The notes: generated by a model from the sequence alone, not told the origin. A DNA stretch of 64,000 nt from Thermoanaerobacterium thermosaccharolyticum DSM 571 (GCF_000145615.1 NC_014410.1:2715501-2779500), one strand, 5' to 3'. Counted from the stretch's first letter, positions 27,399-40,125 are shown. Program-made: numbers and translations.

Positions 27399-27708
27399 CA
27401 GCTAATACCCCCAACAAAAGATTCTTGCAAATTTAACTTTGTTTATTGTTTTAAAAAGAATTTGCAATATTCGATTAAAGATTATTCAAGAATTTTTTCA
27501 CGAAATATTATTATACTCTTTTTGCTTGAAAATACAATAAAATTTGCCATTTTGAAAATGATTTACACTAAAATTTTAACATTAAAATTTGGGTTAGTTG
27601 TATAATTAAATGTAACAGGCAAAAATTTAATTGAGAAAAATTGAAACTATAGTTTCAAACCATGTATGATATTAAGTGAAAATCAAATCAACATACAGGA
27701 GGTTTGAT
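27399..27708. other. Gene-free AT-rich stretch with an 18-bp palindrome
   Basis: No gene is visible. The perfect palindrome TTGAAACTATAGTTTCAA lies at 27641-27658, about 50 bases before the IS30 fragment, and could be an operator or part of an element end. The rest is simple AT-rich DNA. Confidence 0.5.
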
Positions 27709-28098
<390 letters not shown>

Positions 28099-28249
28099 TT
28101 ACGATGAAATAGTTCAACCATGGCAAATGCAAAATTGCCGCTGTTTCCCCTATATGGGAAACAGATATATCATACATGGTTAGAAAATTATGGTTTTATC
28201 AATTATTTAAAAAGTGTTGCATTTCATATTGCAATTTACAATTGCATTT

Positions 28250-28790
28250 TTAAGCAACTTCTGCTATTGAAAAAGTGATCCATGTGCTAATGAATTTCTG
28301 AGCCATTGCTAATGGACTTTTTCTATGGTTGATAGTGGGCTTTTGAAAATGATATTTACTTTTATTTACATATGTTAATAAAATCAGCATTTGCAAAGTA
28401 ACCATCTGAGTAGTATTCTCAAATATTTCTGTCCATCTCGAAAATTCAAGGTTTGTAGATACAATTATACTTCCTTTTTCACTACGATCCGAAATTATTA
28501 TGAATAATAAATCAGCTTGGTTTCTATTAAAACATAGATATAAAAGTTCATGTAGAATCAATAGGTCTACTTTTTCTAACTGTTTTTCAAGTTTTAGAAG
28601 CTTTTTATACTCTTGTGCTTCTGTAAGTTCTGTGACAAGATTGGCAACAGTATAGAACTTTACGTTATACCCTCTTTACAATCCTTTAGCCCTAAGCCTA
28701 TTGAAATATGAGTTTTGCCTGTGCCAGTGTTTCCTATCATAATGACATTCTGACGTTTGGATATAAATTCACATGTGGCAAATTTTTCTC
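28250..28790 (-). pseudogene. IS21-type IstB ATPase remnant
   Basis: Pieces in different frames reconstruct the IstB helper protein: QNVIMIGNTGTGKTHIS (Walker A), LGLKDCKEGI then a stop, VANLVTELTEAQEYKKLLKLEKQLEKVDLL, and LYLCFNRNQADLLFIIISDRSEKGSIIVSTNLEFSRWTEIF. At least one frameshift and an altered Walker B region show decay. The istA partner is absent. Confidence 0.75.
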
Positions 28791-28810
28791 CCTTCTCCCT
28801 CCTTCCCATT

Positions 28811-29045
28811 TTAGTGTAAAATTTTCTTAGGTGAAAAAAAGCAGGAAAATAGCAGTAAAATGTAGAAATAAGACCTCACCATCCTCCCAAAAGGATGAGT
28901 TAGAAAACAAATAGGACAGTGAGGTCTTATGATGATAATTCAACATACAGTTCGAAAATTCCTGCTTGTTGTAGAAAAAAATATTGAATCACTTGATGAA
29001 AAATATACCTATTTGGAATTTGAAGAAGAACTAAAAAAATTCTAA
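28811..29045 (+). pseudogene. ISLre2 element end and transposase 5' stub
   Basis: The element end at 28811-28845 is the inverse of 23379-23411, apart from two extra A's. A start at 28929 then gives 38 codons (MMIIQHTVRKFLLVVEKNIESLDEKYTYLEF...) before TAA, matching the N-terminus of the transposase whose other fragment lies at 22.9 kb. The two ends face each other across 5.4 kb of other remnants. Confidence 0.65.
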
Positions 29046-29123
29046 ATCGCTTTTTTTATCCTTTTTTGCTGCGAAAGTACGGATATAATTCTTGCATATT
29101 TATAAAAAATCGAAATAAAACAA

Positions 29124-29147
29124 GGTATCCACCATTTAACGGATACC
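29124..29147 (-). terminator. Terminator downstream of tRNA-Thr
   Basis: GGTATCC, 10-base loop, GGATACC, then TTGTTTTATTT on the minus strand, about 70 bases after the tRNA 3' end. It would end a purA-tRNA transcript. Confidence 0.5.
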
Positions 29148-29219
29148 CCTTCATTTTCACATTAGCACTTTTACACTTTTTATTTTTCAAGCACTTTTTT
29201 ATTTTGAAATCCTAAAATA

Positions 29220-29295
29220 TGGAGCTGGCGAAAGGAATCGAACCTTCAACCTGCTGATTACAAGTCAGCTGCTCTGCCGATTGAGCTACGCCAGC
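29220..29295 (-). tRNA. tRNA-Thr (anticodon TGT)
   Basis: 76 nt including an encoded CCA. The acceptor stem is GCTGGCG/CGCCAGC with discriminator T, the D arm is GCTCAATCGGCAGAGC, the anticodon arm GCTGA-CTTGTAA-TCAGC gives anticodon TGT (Thr, ACA codons), and the T arm carries GGTTCGATTCC. All stems pair. Confidence 0.95.
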
Positions 29296-29387
29296 ATCTT
29301 TTTTATTGCCCTGACAGTTATATATTATAACGGGTAAGTTTCACTCTGTCAACACCTTTTTAAGAAATTTTTAAAGGAGGCTGATGG

Positions 29388-32073
<2,686 letters not shown>

Positions 32074-32145
32074 ATGAAACACTCCTTCTAGATAAGATAA
32101 CAACATCCCCTTAAGTATATTATCAGATATTCTCAATTTAATCAA

Positions 32146-32400
32146 CTAAAATTACGAATAATAATCAATATTTTTTACATAAAGTTCGTTTTTTCGCCCG
32201 TATTCTGGATTTTTTGAGACCAATTTTTAATTTTTTAATGCCAACTTTTATTTCGTTAATAAGATAAAGTCAATAAAATCATACCTTATATAATACTATT
32301 GCCTTTTTAAAACCCTATTTCTTTAATGCCGTTTTTTTATGCTCAAAAATAATATATAATAATCTTGTAAATTTTATAAATGTGAAAGGATTGTAGCCAA
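32146..32400. other. Intergenic region upstream of the ThrE-like pair
   Basis: 255 AT-rich bases between divergent genes. A plausible -10 (AATATATAATAATC around 32348-32362) precedes the ThrE-like pair. No RNA gene or repeat was recognised. Confidence 0.4.
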
Positions 32401-33168
32401 TTGAATCACGAAGATCTTTTAAAGTTTGTTGTTTTAGCCGGTCAGACGATATTGGAAAATGGCGGGGAAACATACAGAAGTGAAGACACCATAACAAGGA
32501 TGTTGGAAAACAAAGTGGAAAGAGTCGAGACATTCGTAACACCTACAGGCATATTTGCATCTATTGAAAATGATGGGAAGATTCAGACTACAATAACAAG
32601 AGTAAAACAAAGAGAAAGTGATTTAAACAAAGTTGCCCTTGTCAACGACTTATCAAGAAGATTTAGCAAGGAAAATTTAGATACACTGGATCTTGATAAA
32701 TACGTAAAGGAATTGAGGAAAATAAGGTTAAAAGGTAAATACAATTATGTGCTGAGAATATTTTTTGCAGGTGTTGCAGCTGCATCGTCGGGTATGCTGC
32801 TAGGAAGTACGCTTAAAGACTTCTTGCCTACATTTGTGACTGCTACACTGTTGCAAATATTTGTAACATATTTTGAAAAATTGCGTCTTTCTACATTTAT
32901 AATCAACATCATCGGCGGAGCATTTGCAGCACTACTTGGAATAATCTTTTCGCATTTCTCTGTCGGTACATTAAATGGCATCATAATAGGATCCATCGTA
33001 ACACTTCTTCCCGGTGTCGCCATAACAAATGCCGTAAGAGATGCCATATGGGGTGATCTAGTATCAGCTGTCTCAAGAGGTGTTGAAGCGGTAATATCCG
33101 CCATAAGCATTGCCGCCGGCGTCGGATTTATTCTGAATATATGGCTTGTAATAGGAGGTAATCTATGA
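32401..33168 (+). CDS. Threonine/serine exporter, large subunit (YjjP/ThrE N-part)
   Basis: 255 residues starting at TTG 32401, with AAAGGA upstream. The first 110 residues are soluble and carry the family signature (GQTILENGGETYRSEDTI, then FVTPTGIFASIE); the rest has about five membrane helices and LLPGVAITNAVRDAIWGDLVSAVSRGVEA, typical of DUF1212 proteins. In E. coli YjjP and YjjB act together in organic-acid export, and fused forms (ThrE) export threonine and serine. Substrate is inferred from family. It overlaps the small-subunit gene by 4 bases (ATGA). Confidence 0.85.
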   Translation: MNHEDLLKFVVLAGQTILENGGETYRSEDTITRMLENKVERVETFVTPTGIFASIENDGKIQTTITRVKQRESDLNKVALVNDLSRRFSKENLDTLDLDKYVKELRKIRLKGKYNYVLRIFFAGVAAASSGMLLGSTLKDFLPTFVTATLLQIFVTYFEKLRLSTFIINIIGGAFAALLGIIFSHFSVGTLNGIIIGSIVTLLPGVAITNAVRDAIWGDLVSAVSRGVEAVISAISIAAGVGFILNIWLVIGGNL

Positions 33169-33581
33169 TACTGCAGATTTTATACGGGTTTCTTGCAACA
33201 GCCGGTTTTGCATTTCTCTTTAATGTACCGTTTAATGCCATAGTAGTATCGGGACTATCTGGCGCAATCGGATGGGCCGGATACCTTTTGGCCATGAAAA
33301 TATATCCATCTATTGTTGCAGCTTCCTTTATAGCATCGCTATTCATCGGAATAATGGGGGAAATCTTCGCTCAGAAAAAGAAATACCCTACAACTATATT
33401 CGTCATACCCGGCATTATCCCGCTAGTACCGGGAGCATATTCCTACAAGACGGTTCTTGCGATTATTCAAGGCAATAATAAACAGGCCTTTGATTTAGGC
33501 CTGCAAACCATCGGCATTGCTTTAGCAATAGCTGCCGGATTGATGTTTGTAATCTCTTTTTCCCGTATTAAGAAACGGTAA
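33165..33581 (+). CDS. Threonine/serine exporter, small subunit (YjjB-like)
   Basis: 138 residues, four or five membrane helices. The motif [19 protein letters not shown] near residue 85 is the hallmark of the DUF3815/YjjB half of ThrE. Translation is coupled to the large subunit by an ATGA overlap, so a 1:1 complex is expected. The 3' end overlaps the convergent chemoreceptor gene by 14 bases, leaving no room for a conventional intergenic terminator. Confidence 0.85.
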   Translation: MILQILYGFLATAGFAFLFNVPFNAIVVSGLSGAIGWAGYLLAMKIYPSIVAASFIASLFIGIMGEIFAQKKKYPTTIFVIPGIIPLVPGAYSYKTVLAIIQGNNKQAFDLGLQTIGIALAIAAGLMFVISFSRIKKR

Positions 33582-34812
33582 TTTTTGATAGTTCTTTGTC
33601 AAGCTCTCTAACAGAGCCCAATAAATTTTCTAGATTGTCTTTAACATCTTGAATGAACTTTGCCTGTTCTTCAGTTGACGCAGATACCTCTTCCGTTGAA
33701 GCTGCAGTCTCTTCTGAAACTGCCGATATATTCTCAATGGAAGATATGATCTCATTTTTGTACTCTGTAAGTCCAACGACCGCATCATTCAATACCCGCG
33801 TGCTATTAATTATCGTATCTATAGACGATTTTATTTCATTAAATGCCTGTGACGTCGTCTCAACCTGATTGGACTGCTCGTCAGCTATTTGCTTCACTGT
33901 ATTGGCTCTTTCCACAGTTGCATCCGTCTTCTGCTTAATATTGCTGATTATCTTTGCAATCTCTGACGCAGCCTCCCTTGACTGTTCTGCAAGGTTCCTT
34001 ACTTCTTCTGCAACAACTGCAAACCCTTTTCCTGCTTCACCTGCTCTTGCAGCTTCAATCGCAGCATTTAAAGCCAAAAGGTTTGTCTGATCTGATATTC
34101 CTGTAATAACTTCTATAATCTTTTCTATCTGCCTTGAATTTGACTGCAATTCATTGATTTCCGTCACAACGCTGTCAATTGAATTTTTGGTCTCGGCTGT
34201 CTTGTCTTTAAGGGATTTTATTGTCTCTATGCCGTTTTGGCTTATCCTATTAGCGTTATTTGTTGATTCTTCTACAGCTTTGAAGTAGTTTGCGGATTCG
34301 TCAATATTCTGCCCCATTTTCTGAGCCATCTCCGCCGCATTTGAAGCATCTTTTGCTTGCTCTGAGGAACCTTGAGCTATCTCTTCAACCGCTTTTGATA
34401 TCTGGCTAAATGTGATATTGGCCTGCTCTATAGAACTGGAAAAATTGTTTACCGTATACTCTGTGTTCTTTGCAAAATCTTTCACATTTTTTATTATATT
34501 TTTTACTCTGTCAACCATTACGTTGTAGCTTTCTATTAGGGAGCCAAGTTCATCATTGCGGCCTTTTTTGACATTAGCATTGAAGTTGCCGTCGGAAAGC
34601 TTTTTAAGCCCTTCTTTAAGCCTCGATATTGGCTTCGTTATGCTTAACGCTATGTATATTGAGAATAATACTGATAATAGAAATGAAGCCAATGCAACAA
34701 TAATAAATATACCCTTATGCGCATCATCTACTATATAATGATATGTTCCAGCGAGTGGGACAAGCGCTACAACCAAAAATGATAAAATAAGCCTCCAAAA
34801 TACGCTTTTCAT
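33568..34812 (-). CDS. Methyl-accepting chemotaxis protein without a periplasmic sensor domain
   Basis: 414 residues from ATG 34812 ([10 protein letters not shown]). Two membrane helices (about 6-21 and 33-54) are joined by only some 10-12 exposed residues, so there is no extracellular ligand domain. A HAMP domain follows ([20 protein letters not shown]), then the long signalling coiled coil with the hairpin tip [52 protein letters not shown]. This tip binds CheA/CheW. Lacking a sensor, it may report membrane state, temperature or energy level. The run [24 protein letters not shown] near the end is a likely methylation helix. Confidence 0.92.
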   Translation of the reverse strand: MKSVFWRLILSFLVVALVPLAGTYHYIVDDAHKGIFIIVALASFLLSVLFSIYIALSITKPISRLKEGLKKLSDGNFNANVKKGRNDELGSLIESYNVMVDRVKNIIKNVKDFAKNTEYTVNNFSSSIEQANITFSQISKAVEEIAQGSSEQAKDASNAAEMAQKMGQNIDESANYFKAVEESTNNANRISQNGIETIKSLKDKTAETKNSIDSVVTEINELQSNSRQIEKIIEVITGISDQTNLLALNAAIEAARAGEAGKGFAVVAEEVRNLAEQSREAASEIAKIISNIKQKTDATVERANTVKQIADEQSNQVETTSQAFNEIKSSIDTIINSTRVLNDAVVGLTEYKNEIISSIENISAVSEETAASTEEVSASTEEQAKFIQDVKDNLENLLGSVRELDKELSKITVS

Positions 34813-34874
34813 CCATATACCCCCTAGCATTTTATTGATGTTTCCCCTGTTTAACTAAATATCTATGTATATAA

Positions 34875-35045
34875 CTACATACCTAAAAGCTTCATTATAT
34901 ACATAAACAACTGGCCGCCCAAGTAAATACCTACGATTCCTGCTATTCCCGGGAGAACATTTGGTGCAGGCAGCGGCAGCTTCAAAAATGAAAATATAAG
35001 TCCAACTAATAAACCTGTAAATAAAGCAAAAACTGTAGCTTTCAA
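34875..35045 (-). CDS. XapX-domain small membrane protein
   Basis: 56 residues starting at TTG 35045, with a GTGAGGTG site 5 bases upstream. It has two hydrophobic helices separated by FLKLPLPAPNVLPGIAGIVGIYLGG, the XapX signature with its conserved P-x-P-x-P-x-x-x-x-G-I-x-G-I-x-G-I-x-x-G pattern. Function unknown in the family. It lies alone between the chemoreceptor and the sensor kinase. Confidence 0.75.
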   Translation of the reverse strand: MKATVFALFTGLLVGLIFSFLKLPLPAPNVLPGIAGIVGIYLGGQLFMYIMKLLGM

Positions 35046-35131
35046 ATTAACACCTCACTTATCTTTATCGTCATTAAATTTATAAACTTTAGAACTTTTA
35101 TATTGTACCACAAAAAATAATTTTTTATGGC

Positions 35132-36499
35132 TTATGCAATCCTAAGCTTTATTAAAAAACAAACACCTCCATCTGTGTTAAATGCTTCAATGGTTCCTCC
35201 GTGCCATTCTACAATTGCCTTAGTAATAGCAAGGCCAATGCCTGTTTCCCCCTCATCGCCTTTAAAAAACCTTTCAAACATATTGTTTAATTCTTCGTCT
35301 GTAAATTTTCTCCCATCATTTTTAATCTTTATTTCTACATGGTCTTTGTGATTATGTGTTTCTACATCTATTGCCGTTTTAGCATACCTTACACCATTGC
35401 TTAATATATTCATAAAAGCCTGAATCAATTTCCTTCTATCGCATTTTACGACTGCATCATTACCATTGTAGTTTATTTTAATTTTTTTCTTATTTAATTG
35501 AGGCATTATTTTCTCTATACATTCGTCAAAAATGTCTTTGAGATATTCTTTGTGCATTTTAAGACCCTCTTGATGTGTCTCAAGTTTCGTCAGATACATC
35601 AAGTCATTTACGATGTCTCTAAGCCTTATGCTTTCATCTATTATTATGTCTAGAGACTTTGGTATATCATCGCTTTCAATAACGCCATCCTTTATACCTT
35701 CTGCATAGCCTTGTATTAACATAAGGGGTGTCTTTAGTTCATGGGAAGCATTTTGCAAAAATCGCCTTTGAGATGTATAGTAATTCCTAAGTTCCACAGA
35801 CATGTCGTTAAAAGCATCTGCTAAAAGCTTTATTTCTCCATCAGATTTTATTTCTACCTTTTCGCCAAACTTCTTATTTTTAATCTTCTCAACCACTTCT
35901 GTTAGTTTTGCAATTGGCGCGGAGATAGATTTTGAAAGCAAATAACCTATTATGAGTGATATTATGCCAGAGACTAAAAATCCTTTTAAAAGGACTCCTA
36001 CTATTTGAAGAGAAGCAATCTTTATACCCTTTACAAGTGTATACATAACTATAGAACCTATTACTTTTCCGCTTATATTGCTTATTATGGGAAATACAGC
36101 AGCTACTACATCTATGTTGCCTATCTTTATGCTATTGTAAGAACCTTCCTTTGTTATCTTATCTAGTATTGCGTACTCTATCCTATTGCCTCCACCAAAC
36201 GGATTTTGCTTTGATGAGTACACAATATCACCATTAAGGTCTACTACCAGCAAATCACCGTCAAGGATTTTGCCTCCAACCCTAAACTGCGGCATGTACC
36301 TTATGGATTGCAGCGCTTCAGGCGTACTTATCCTTCCATTGTAAAGCCTCTGTATGACAGAGCCTTGCCTTATGAGATTTTGCCTCGCTTCATTTATTAA
36401 AAAGTCCCTTATCATTAAATTAAAAAATACACCGATTATAGAGAATGAAATAAATATAAGCAATATATAAGAAATTATCAACTTAAATCTTATAGACAT
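35132..36499 (-). CDS. Two-component sensor histidine kinase
   Basis: 455 residues from ATG 36499. TM1 (about 7-29), an extracellular sensor of about 135 residues, and TM2 (about 166-188) are followed by HAMP (SISAPIAKLTEVVEKI), the dimerisation/phosphoacceptor helix with His253 (NASHELKTPLMLIQGYAEG), and an ATPase domain with N box (MNILSNGVRYAKT), GETGIGLAITKAIVEWHGG and HGGTIEAF. The start codon shares one base with the response-regulator stop (TGATG), so they are translationally coupled. The signal is unknown; no target gene is adjacent except possibly xapX. Confidence 0.93.
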   Translation of the reverse strand: MSIRFKLIISYILLIFISFSIIGVFFNLMIRDFLINEARQNLIRQGSVIQRLYNGRISTPEALQSIRYMPQFRVGGKILDGDLLVVDLNGDIVYSSKQNPFGGGNRIEYAILDKITKEGSYNSIKIGNIDVVAAVFPIISNISGKVIGSIVMYTLVKGIKIASLQIVGVLLKGFLVSGIISLIIGYLLSKSISAPIAKLTEVVEKIKNKKFGEKVEIKSDGEIKLLADAFNDMSVELRNYYTSQRRFLQNASHELKTPLMLIQGYAEGIKDGVIESDDIPKSLDIIIDESIRLRDIVNDLMYLTKLETHQEGLKMHKEYLKDIFDECIEKIMPQLNKKKIKINYNGNDAVVKCDRRKLIQAFMNILSNGVRYAKTAIDVETHNHKDHVEIKIKNDGRKFTDEELNNMFERFFKGDEGETGIGLAITKAIVEWHGGTIEAFNTDGGVCFLIKLRIA

Positions 36500-37173
36500 C
36501 ACGATTCCACCTTATAACCATATCCCCAAATGGTAGAAATATTAAACTCACAACCATAACTTTGCAACTTTTTCCTTACCCTTTTTACCATGTCGTCAAC
36601 TGCCCTGGTCTCAGTAAACGAATCATATTTCCAAACTTTCTCCAAAAGCTGTTCTCTTGTAAATGCCTTATTTGCATTTTTAGCTAAAAATTGTATTAGC
36701 TCAAACTCCATCGAAGTAAAACTCATTTCTTCTCCATTGTAAAGCACTTTCCTTTCATCTGGAACTATAACTATATCTTTTATCCTTATCTCGTTGCTTC
36801 TTTTGGGCATTTTCACCCTTCTAAATACAGATTTCATCCTTGCTATAAGCTCTCTAGGCGAAAAAGGCTTTGCAATGTAATCATCAGATCCTAATTCTAA
36901 ACCTAGTATTTTATCCAAATCCTCATCTCTTGCAGAAACAATTATTATTGGTACATCGCTTATCTTCCTTATCTCCTTGCAAAGTTCGTAACCATCCATT
37001 CCAGGCATCATTATGTCTAAGATAAGCATATCAGGTTTGTCCTTATTAAAATTTTCTAAGACATCTTCAGCATTGTCAAATGCTTTTACATTATACCCTT
37101 CTTTTTCAACGTATTTAACCATTAAATCTCTAATATTTTTATCATCATCAATAATGTATATGAGCTCAGACAT
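36499..37173 (-). CDS. OmpR/PhoB-family response regulator
   Basis: 224 residues. The receiver domain has the acidic pair DDD (9-11), phosphoacceptor Asp53 (LILDIMMPGMDG) and the conserved Lys in DDYIAKPFSPREL. The C-terminal winged helix includes FTSMEFELIQFLAKNANKAFTREQLLEKVW and VDDMVKRVRKKL. It is the first gene of the pair and is followed directly by its kinase. It binds DNA as a dimer after phosphorylation; targets are not identifiable here. Confidence 0.94.
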   Translation of the reverse strand: MSELIYIIDDDKNIRDLMVKYVEKEGYNVKAFDNAEDVLENFNKDKPDMLILDIMMPGMDGYELCKEIRKISDVPIIIVSARDEDLDKILGLELGSDDYIAKPFSPRELIARMKSVFRRVKMPKRSNEIRIKDIVIVPDERKVLYNGEEMSFTSMEFELIQFLAKNANKAFTREQLLEKVWKYDSFTETRAVDDMVKRVRKKLQSYGCEFNISTIWGYGYKVES

Positions 37174-37271
37174 AGTACCACCTCATCTATAATTTAACAT
37201 TTGCAAACTGTAAAAACAACACTTGTATACTGTAGATATACATATTTTAAAACATTTTGACATAAAAAATA

Positions 37272-37292
37272 AAAGACGGGTATACCGCCTTT
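37272..37292 (-). terminator. Terminator of the magnesium transport operon
   Basis: AAAGGCGG-TATAC-CCGTCTTT with one mismatch, followed by TATTTTTTATG on the minus strand, 16 bases after the transporter's stop codon. Confidence 0.6.
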
Positions 37293-37307
37293 AAACATAC
37301 TTTAATT

Positions 37308-38543
37308 TTATACAAATGAAAACACCATAAGAATTGCGGTTAGTGAAATCAATACTATTGTAGTTCCCCAACCAATAACATTTTTTACAGGACTGTTTAC
37401 GTATTTACCCATTATTTCTTTATTATTTACAAGTAGCATCATAGATATTAAAACTACCGGTAATAAAATTCCGTTCAATACCTGTGTCCATATTGTTATG
37501 GTAATAAGTGGTGCATGTGGAATCAATATTATGGCAACAGCTATGACAATTATAGCCGTAAAGAGCGTATAAAATTCTGGCGCTTCATCCATTCTTTTGT
37601 CAATACCTGCTTCAAATCCAAATGCTTCACAGATGTAAAAAGCAGTCGCAACTGGAAGTATTGCAGCAGAAAAAATCGACGCAATAAAAAGTCCAAATGC
37701 AAATACCTCCGATGCCAGTTCTCCTGCCAGTGGTTTTAAAGCCATTGCAGCATCCTTTGCCTCGTTTATCTTTATTCCGTTAACATGAAGTGTGGATGCG
37801 CAAGCTACTATTATGAAAAATGCAACAGCTACTGTCGCAATGCAACCAATTATTACATCCCAAATTGTGTATTTATAATCATCTATTTTTATACCTTTTT
37901 CTATAACAGATGACTGCATGTAAAATTGCATCCAAGGGGCTATTGTAGTACCGATGATACCTATTACCATGCTTAAATAATCTGCTTTAAACGACATCGT
38001 AGGTTTTAATATAGATAATCCAATTGTCTTCCAATCCGGATGTGCCAAAAGGGCTGAAATTATATAAGACAGCAAAAATACGCTAAAAACCAAAAACACC
38101 TTTTCTGCTACCGTATAATTCCCCTTGACAATTAGAAGCCAAACTGCAATAGCCGCTAAAGGTACCATTATATACTTGCTAATGCCAAAAATCTCCATAC
38201 TGCCTGCAACGCCGGCAAACTCTGTTGCAGTGTTGCCAATATCCGCAATGAGGAGTCCAAGAAAAATAAAAAATGTAACTCTAACACCAAAATTTTCTCT
38301 TATGAGATCTGCCAATCCTTTTCCTGTTACAACACCCATTCTAGCATTCATCTCTTGAATCACTATCAAGACAATAAATGACGGTATCAATGTCCAAAGC
38401 AATTTATATCCATAAGTGGCACCTGCCACAGAATACGTCGTTATTCCACCTGCATCATTATCTACACTTCCAGTTATAATGCCTGGGCCTAAAATAGACA
38501 GAAATATCAATAAATTTGTAAGAAATGTCTTTCTCTTTGTCAC
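37308..38543 (-). CDS. Nramp-related magnesium transporter (NRMT)
   Basis: 411 residues, eleven or so membrane helices in the Nramp (LeuT-like) fold. The first helix reads GPGIITGSVDNDAGG, where classical Nramp has DPGN: Asp30 is kept but Pro and Asn are Ala31 and Gly33. The sixth helix reads TTIAPWMQFYMQSS where classical Nramp has MPH: the transition-metal-binding Met is Ala202 and His is Trp204. Loss of the methionine is the known mark of Nramp-related Mg2+ transporters, which take up hydrated Mg2+. It lies 6 bases after the MgtE-like gene, in a transcript opened by an M-box riboswitch, which supports Mg2+ rather than Mn2+ or Fe2+ as substrate. Confidence 0.85.
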   Translation of the reverse strand: MTKRKTFLTNLLIFLSILGPGIITGSVDNDAGGITTYSVAGATYGYKLLWTLIPSFIVLIVIQEMNARMGVVTGKGLADLIRENFGVRVTFFIFLGLLIADIGNTATEFAGVAGSMEIFGISKYIMVPLAAIAVWLLIVKGNYTVAEKVFLVFSVFLLSYIISALLAHPDWKTIGLSILKPTMSFKADYLSMVIGIIGTTIAPWMQFYMQSSVIEKGIKIDDYKYTIWDVIIGCIATVAVAFFIIVACASTLHVNGIKINEAKDAAMALKPLAGELASEVFAFGLFIASIFSAAILPVATAFYICEAFGFEAGIDKRMDEAPEFYTLFTAIIVIAVAIILIPHAPLITITIWTQVLNGILLPVVLISMMLLVNNKEIMGKYVNSPVKNVIGWGTTIVLISLTAILMVFSFV

Positions 38544-38549
38544 TCCACA

Positions 38550-39800
38550 CTACCTCCTTGCGTACGTCTTTCCGCTCTTCATCAGTTCATATATAATATC
38601 GTTTATAAGTACTGTTCCTAAAAGCTTCATATCATCATCAACGACAGGTATTGCCACCAAGTTGTACTTAGTCACAGTTTTTATAAGCGACTTAATTGAG
38701 TCCGTGTCTCGGGTATAAATTATATCTTTATTCATAATATCATTTAACAGAGTGTTTGGCTCTGAAATGACTAAGTCTCTTAGTGTTACAGCTCCTAAAA
38801 GTTTATTTGTTTTATCGACTATATAGAGATAATATATAATGTCTTCATCAGGCTTTAAAAGCCTCAGCTCGTTTATGGCTTCTTCAACTGTCAGCGTATT
38901 TTCAAACGAAATAAAATCAGTCGTCATCAAACTGCCAACAACATACTCGGGATACTCCATCAATTCTCTGATTTCCAGTGATGCATTATTCTCCATCTCA
39001 TTTAACAGTTCTTCAACTTTTTCTTCATTCAAGTCGTCTAGTATATCTGCAACTTCATCTGCAGGCATTTCTTCGAGAATGTCTGCGGCTTTAGCTGCAG
39101 GCAGCTCGTTTAATATACTTCTCTGAGTATCCGTCTCCATCTCTTCCAGCACATCTGCTGCTCTTCCATGCTCGAGGCTTGAAAATATATCTATGCCGGT
39201 TTTTAAATCAAGATCTTCGATTATGTCCGCAAGGTCTGAAGGGTGAAGTGTTGCCAATTTATGGTAAGTCTTTGATAACATTATATTTTCATTTGAGCGA
39301 GAAATTGTTTCTATATCCTCCCAAAGTATAAATTTACTGGATATAGTTTTGCCAAATCTCTTTAATATCCTTTTTAATGGCTTTGCAAGTCCAAGCCTTC
39401 TTAAAATTCCTTCAATTCCTATATCAACAGCAATCGCAAACAAGCCCTTATCCAAAAGTGCAAGCCTTATATCATTTACCCTTACAACTTTTCTTCCGTT
39501 GACGTCTATAATCTGCTTGTCAAGTACATTTTTGGACAAGTACAAGACATTATCTGCGCCATCTATTTCTACTGGATTATTGCATACAAGTTCATACTGC
39601 CCAAACTTTTTTGTTATCTTCATGTTTTCCCATTTGTATGTCTTAGTGCCCAATCTCGTTTTTACTATCATGGATATAGCTACTGGATGCTGAATAGCCG
39701 TTGAAACGCCAATGTCTTTTAACTTTCCTAAGATTTCACCATTTTTTAAAAATATCTTATTTCCCAATATTCTGCTTAAATAAAGGCTTAAAATAGGCAT
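38550..39800 (-). CDS. Soluble MgtE-like Mg2+ sensor (PRC + MgtE-N + CBS, no membrane domain)
   Basis: 416 residues with no membrane helices. Two PRC-barrel-like segments (about 1-80 and 90-165) precede an MgtE N-terminal superhelical domain of short repeats (HPSDLADIIEDL, ELPAAKAADILEEMPADEVADILDDL), then two CBS motifs (MTTDFISFENTLTVEEAI and MNKDIIYTRDTDSIKSL). In MgtE channels the N and CBS domains sense cytosolic Mg2+ and close the pore. Here they come without the pore and sit directly before the NRMT gene, so this is probably the regulatory partner of that transporter. AAAGGAGGT precedes the ATG. Expression is set by the upstream M-box. Confidence 0.85.
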   Translation of the reverse strand: MPILSLYLSRILGNKIFLKNGEILGKLKDIGVSTAIQHPVAISMIVKTRLGTKTYKWENMKITKKFGQYELVCNNPVEIDGADNVLYLSKNVLDKQIIDVNGRKVVRVNDIRLALLDKGLFAIAVDIGIEGILRRLGLAKPLKRILKRFGKTISSKFILWEDIETISRSNENIMLSKTYHKLATLHPSDLADIIEDLDLKTGIDIFSSLEHGRAADVLEEMETDTQRSILNELPAAKAADILEEMPADEVADILDDLNEEKVEELLNEMENNASLEIRELMEYPEYVVGSLMTTDFISFENTLTVEEAINELRLLKPDEDIIYYLYIVDKTNKLLGAVTLRDLVISEPNTLLNDIMNKDIIYTRDTDSIKSLIKTVTKYNLVAIPVVDDDMKLLGTVLINDIIYELMKSGKTYARR

Positions 39801-39820
39801 CTCATTACCTCCTTTTCACC

Positions 39821-39852
39821 GGGAGGAGTTTAAGGTAAGATAGACTCCTCCC
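39821..39852 (-). promoter_or_regulatory. Second leader hairpin before the MgtE-like gene
   Basis: A perfect 9-bp stem (GGGAGGAGT with ACTCCTCCC) lies between the riboswitch terminator and the ribosome site. It has no T-run. It may protect the mRNA or tune translation. Confidence 0.45.
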
Positions 39853-39938
39853 TCATATTCTTTTTTGAATTTTTAAATTTTATTCGCTTATTATAAGGGC
39901 CAGAGTCCATCATTACCACCTGCCTTTAAAAATATTTA

Positions 39939-40125
39939 AGCCTTTTACAATAAAGTAAAAGGCTCTCTTCTCAACTCACTCGTTGGGTTTTAGCACTATA
40001 CGGCATAGGTTTCACCAGCTGAATTAGATTAAACCTTGTTACGGTAGAATCTGTTGACCCATTGGCATCTCTCGATGTTTCCGGGCATCAGCATGTATCC
40101 GCATAGGAGCCTCACTTAACGAACT
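39939..40125 (-). promoter_or_regulatory. M-box (ykoK) Mg2+ riboswitch with terminator
   Basis: On the minus strand the leader carries the M-box blocks in order: GTTCGTTAAGTGAGGCTCC, GGATACATGCTGATGCCCGG, AGAGATGCCAATGGGTCAAC, CAGCTGGTGAAACC and TATGCCGTATAGTGCTAAAAC. It ends in an intrinsic terminator, AGCCTTTTAC-AATAAA-type loop-GTAAAAGGCT (39939-39964), followed by TTAAATATTTTT. The M-box folds when Mg2+ is plentiful and then favours termination, shutting off the MgtE-like and NRMT genes. The aptamer is essentially complete. Confidence 0.93.

Noticed and set aside
27641-27658. The 18-bp palindrome as an attachment site
   Set aside because: No second copy and no integrase were found in the window; it is recorded only as a palindrome.
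33653-34090. Long plus-strand open frames opposite the chemoreceptor gene, and similar ones opposite gdpP, cphA and the MgtE-like gene
   Set aside because: They are antisense shadows of strongly coding frames, without ribosome sites or recognisable domains.
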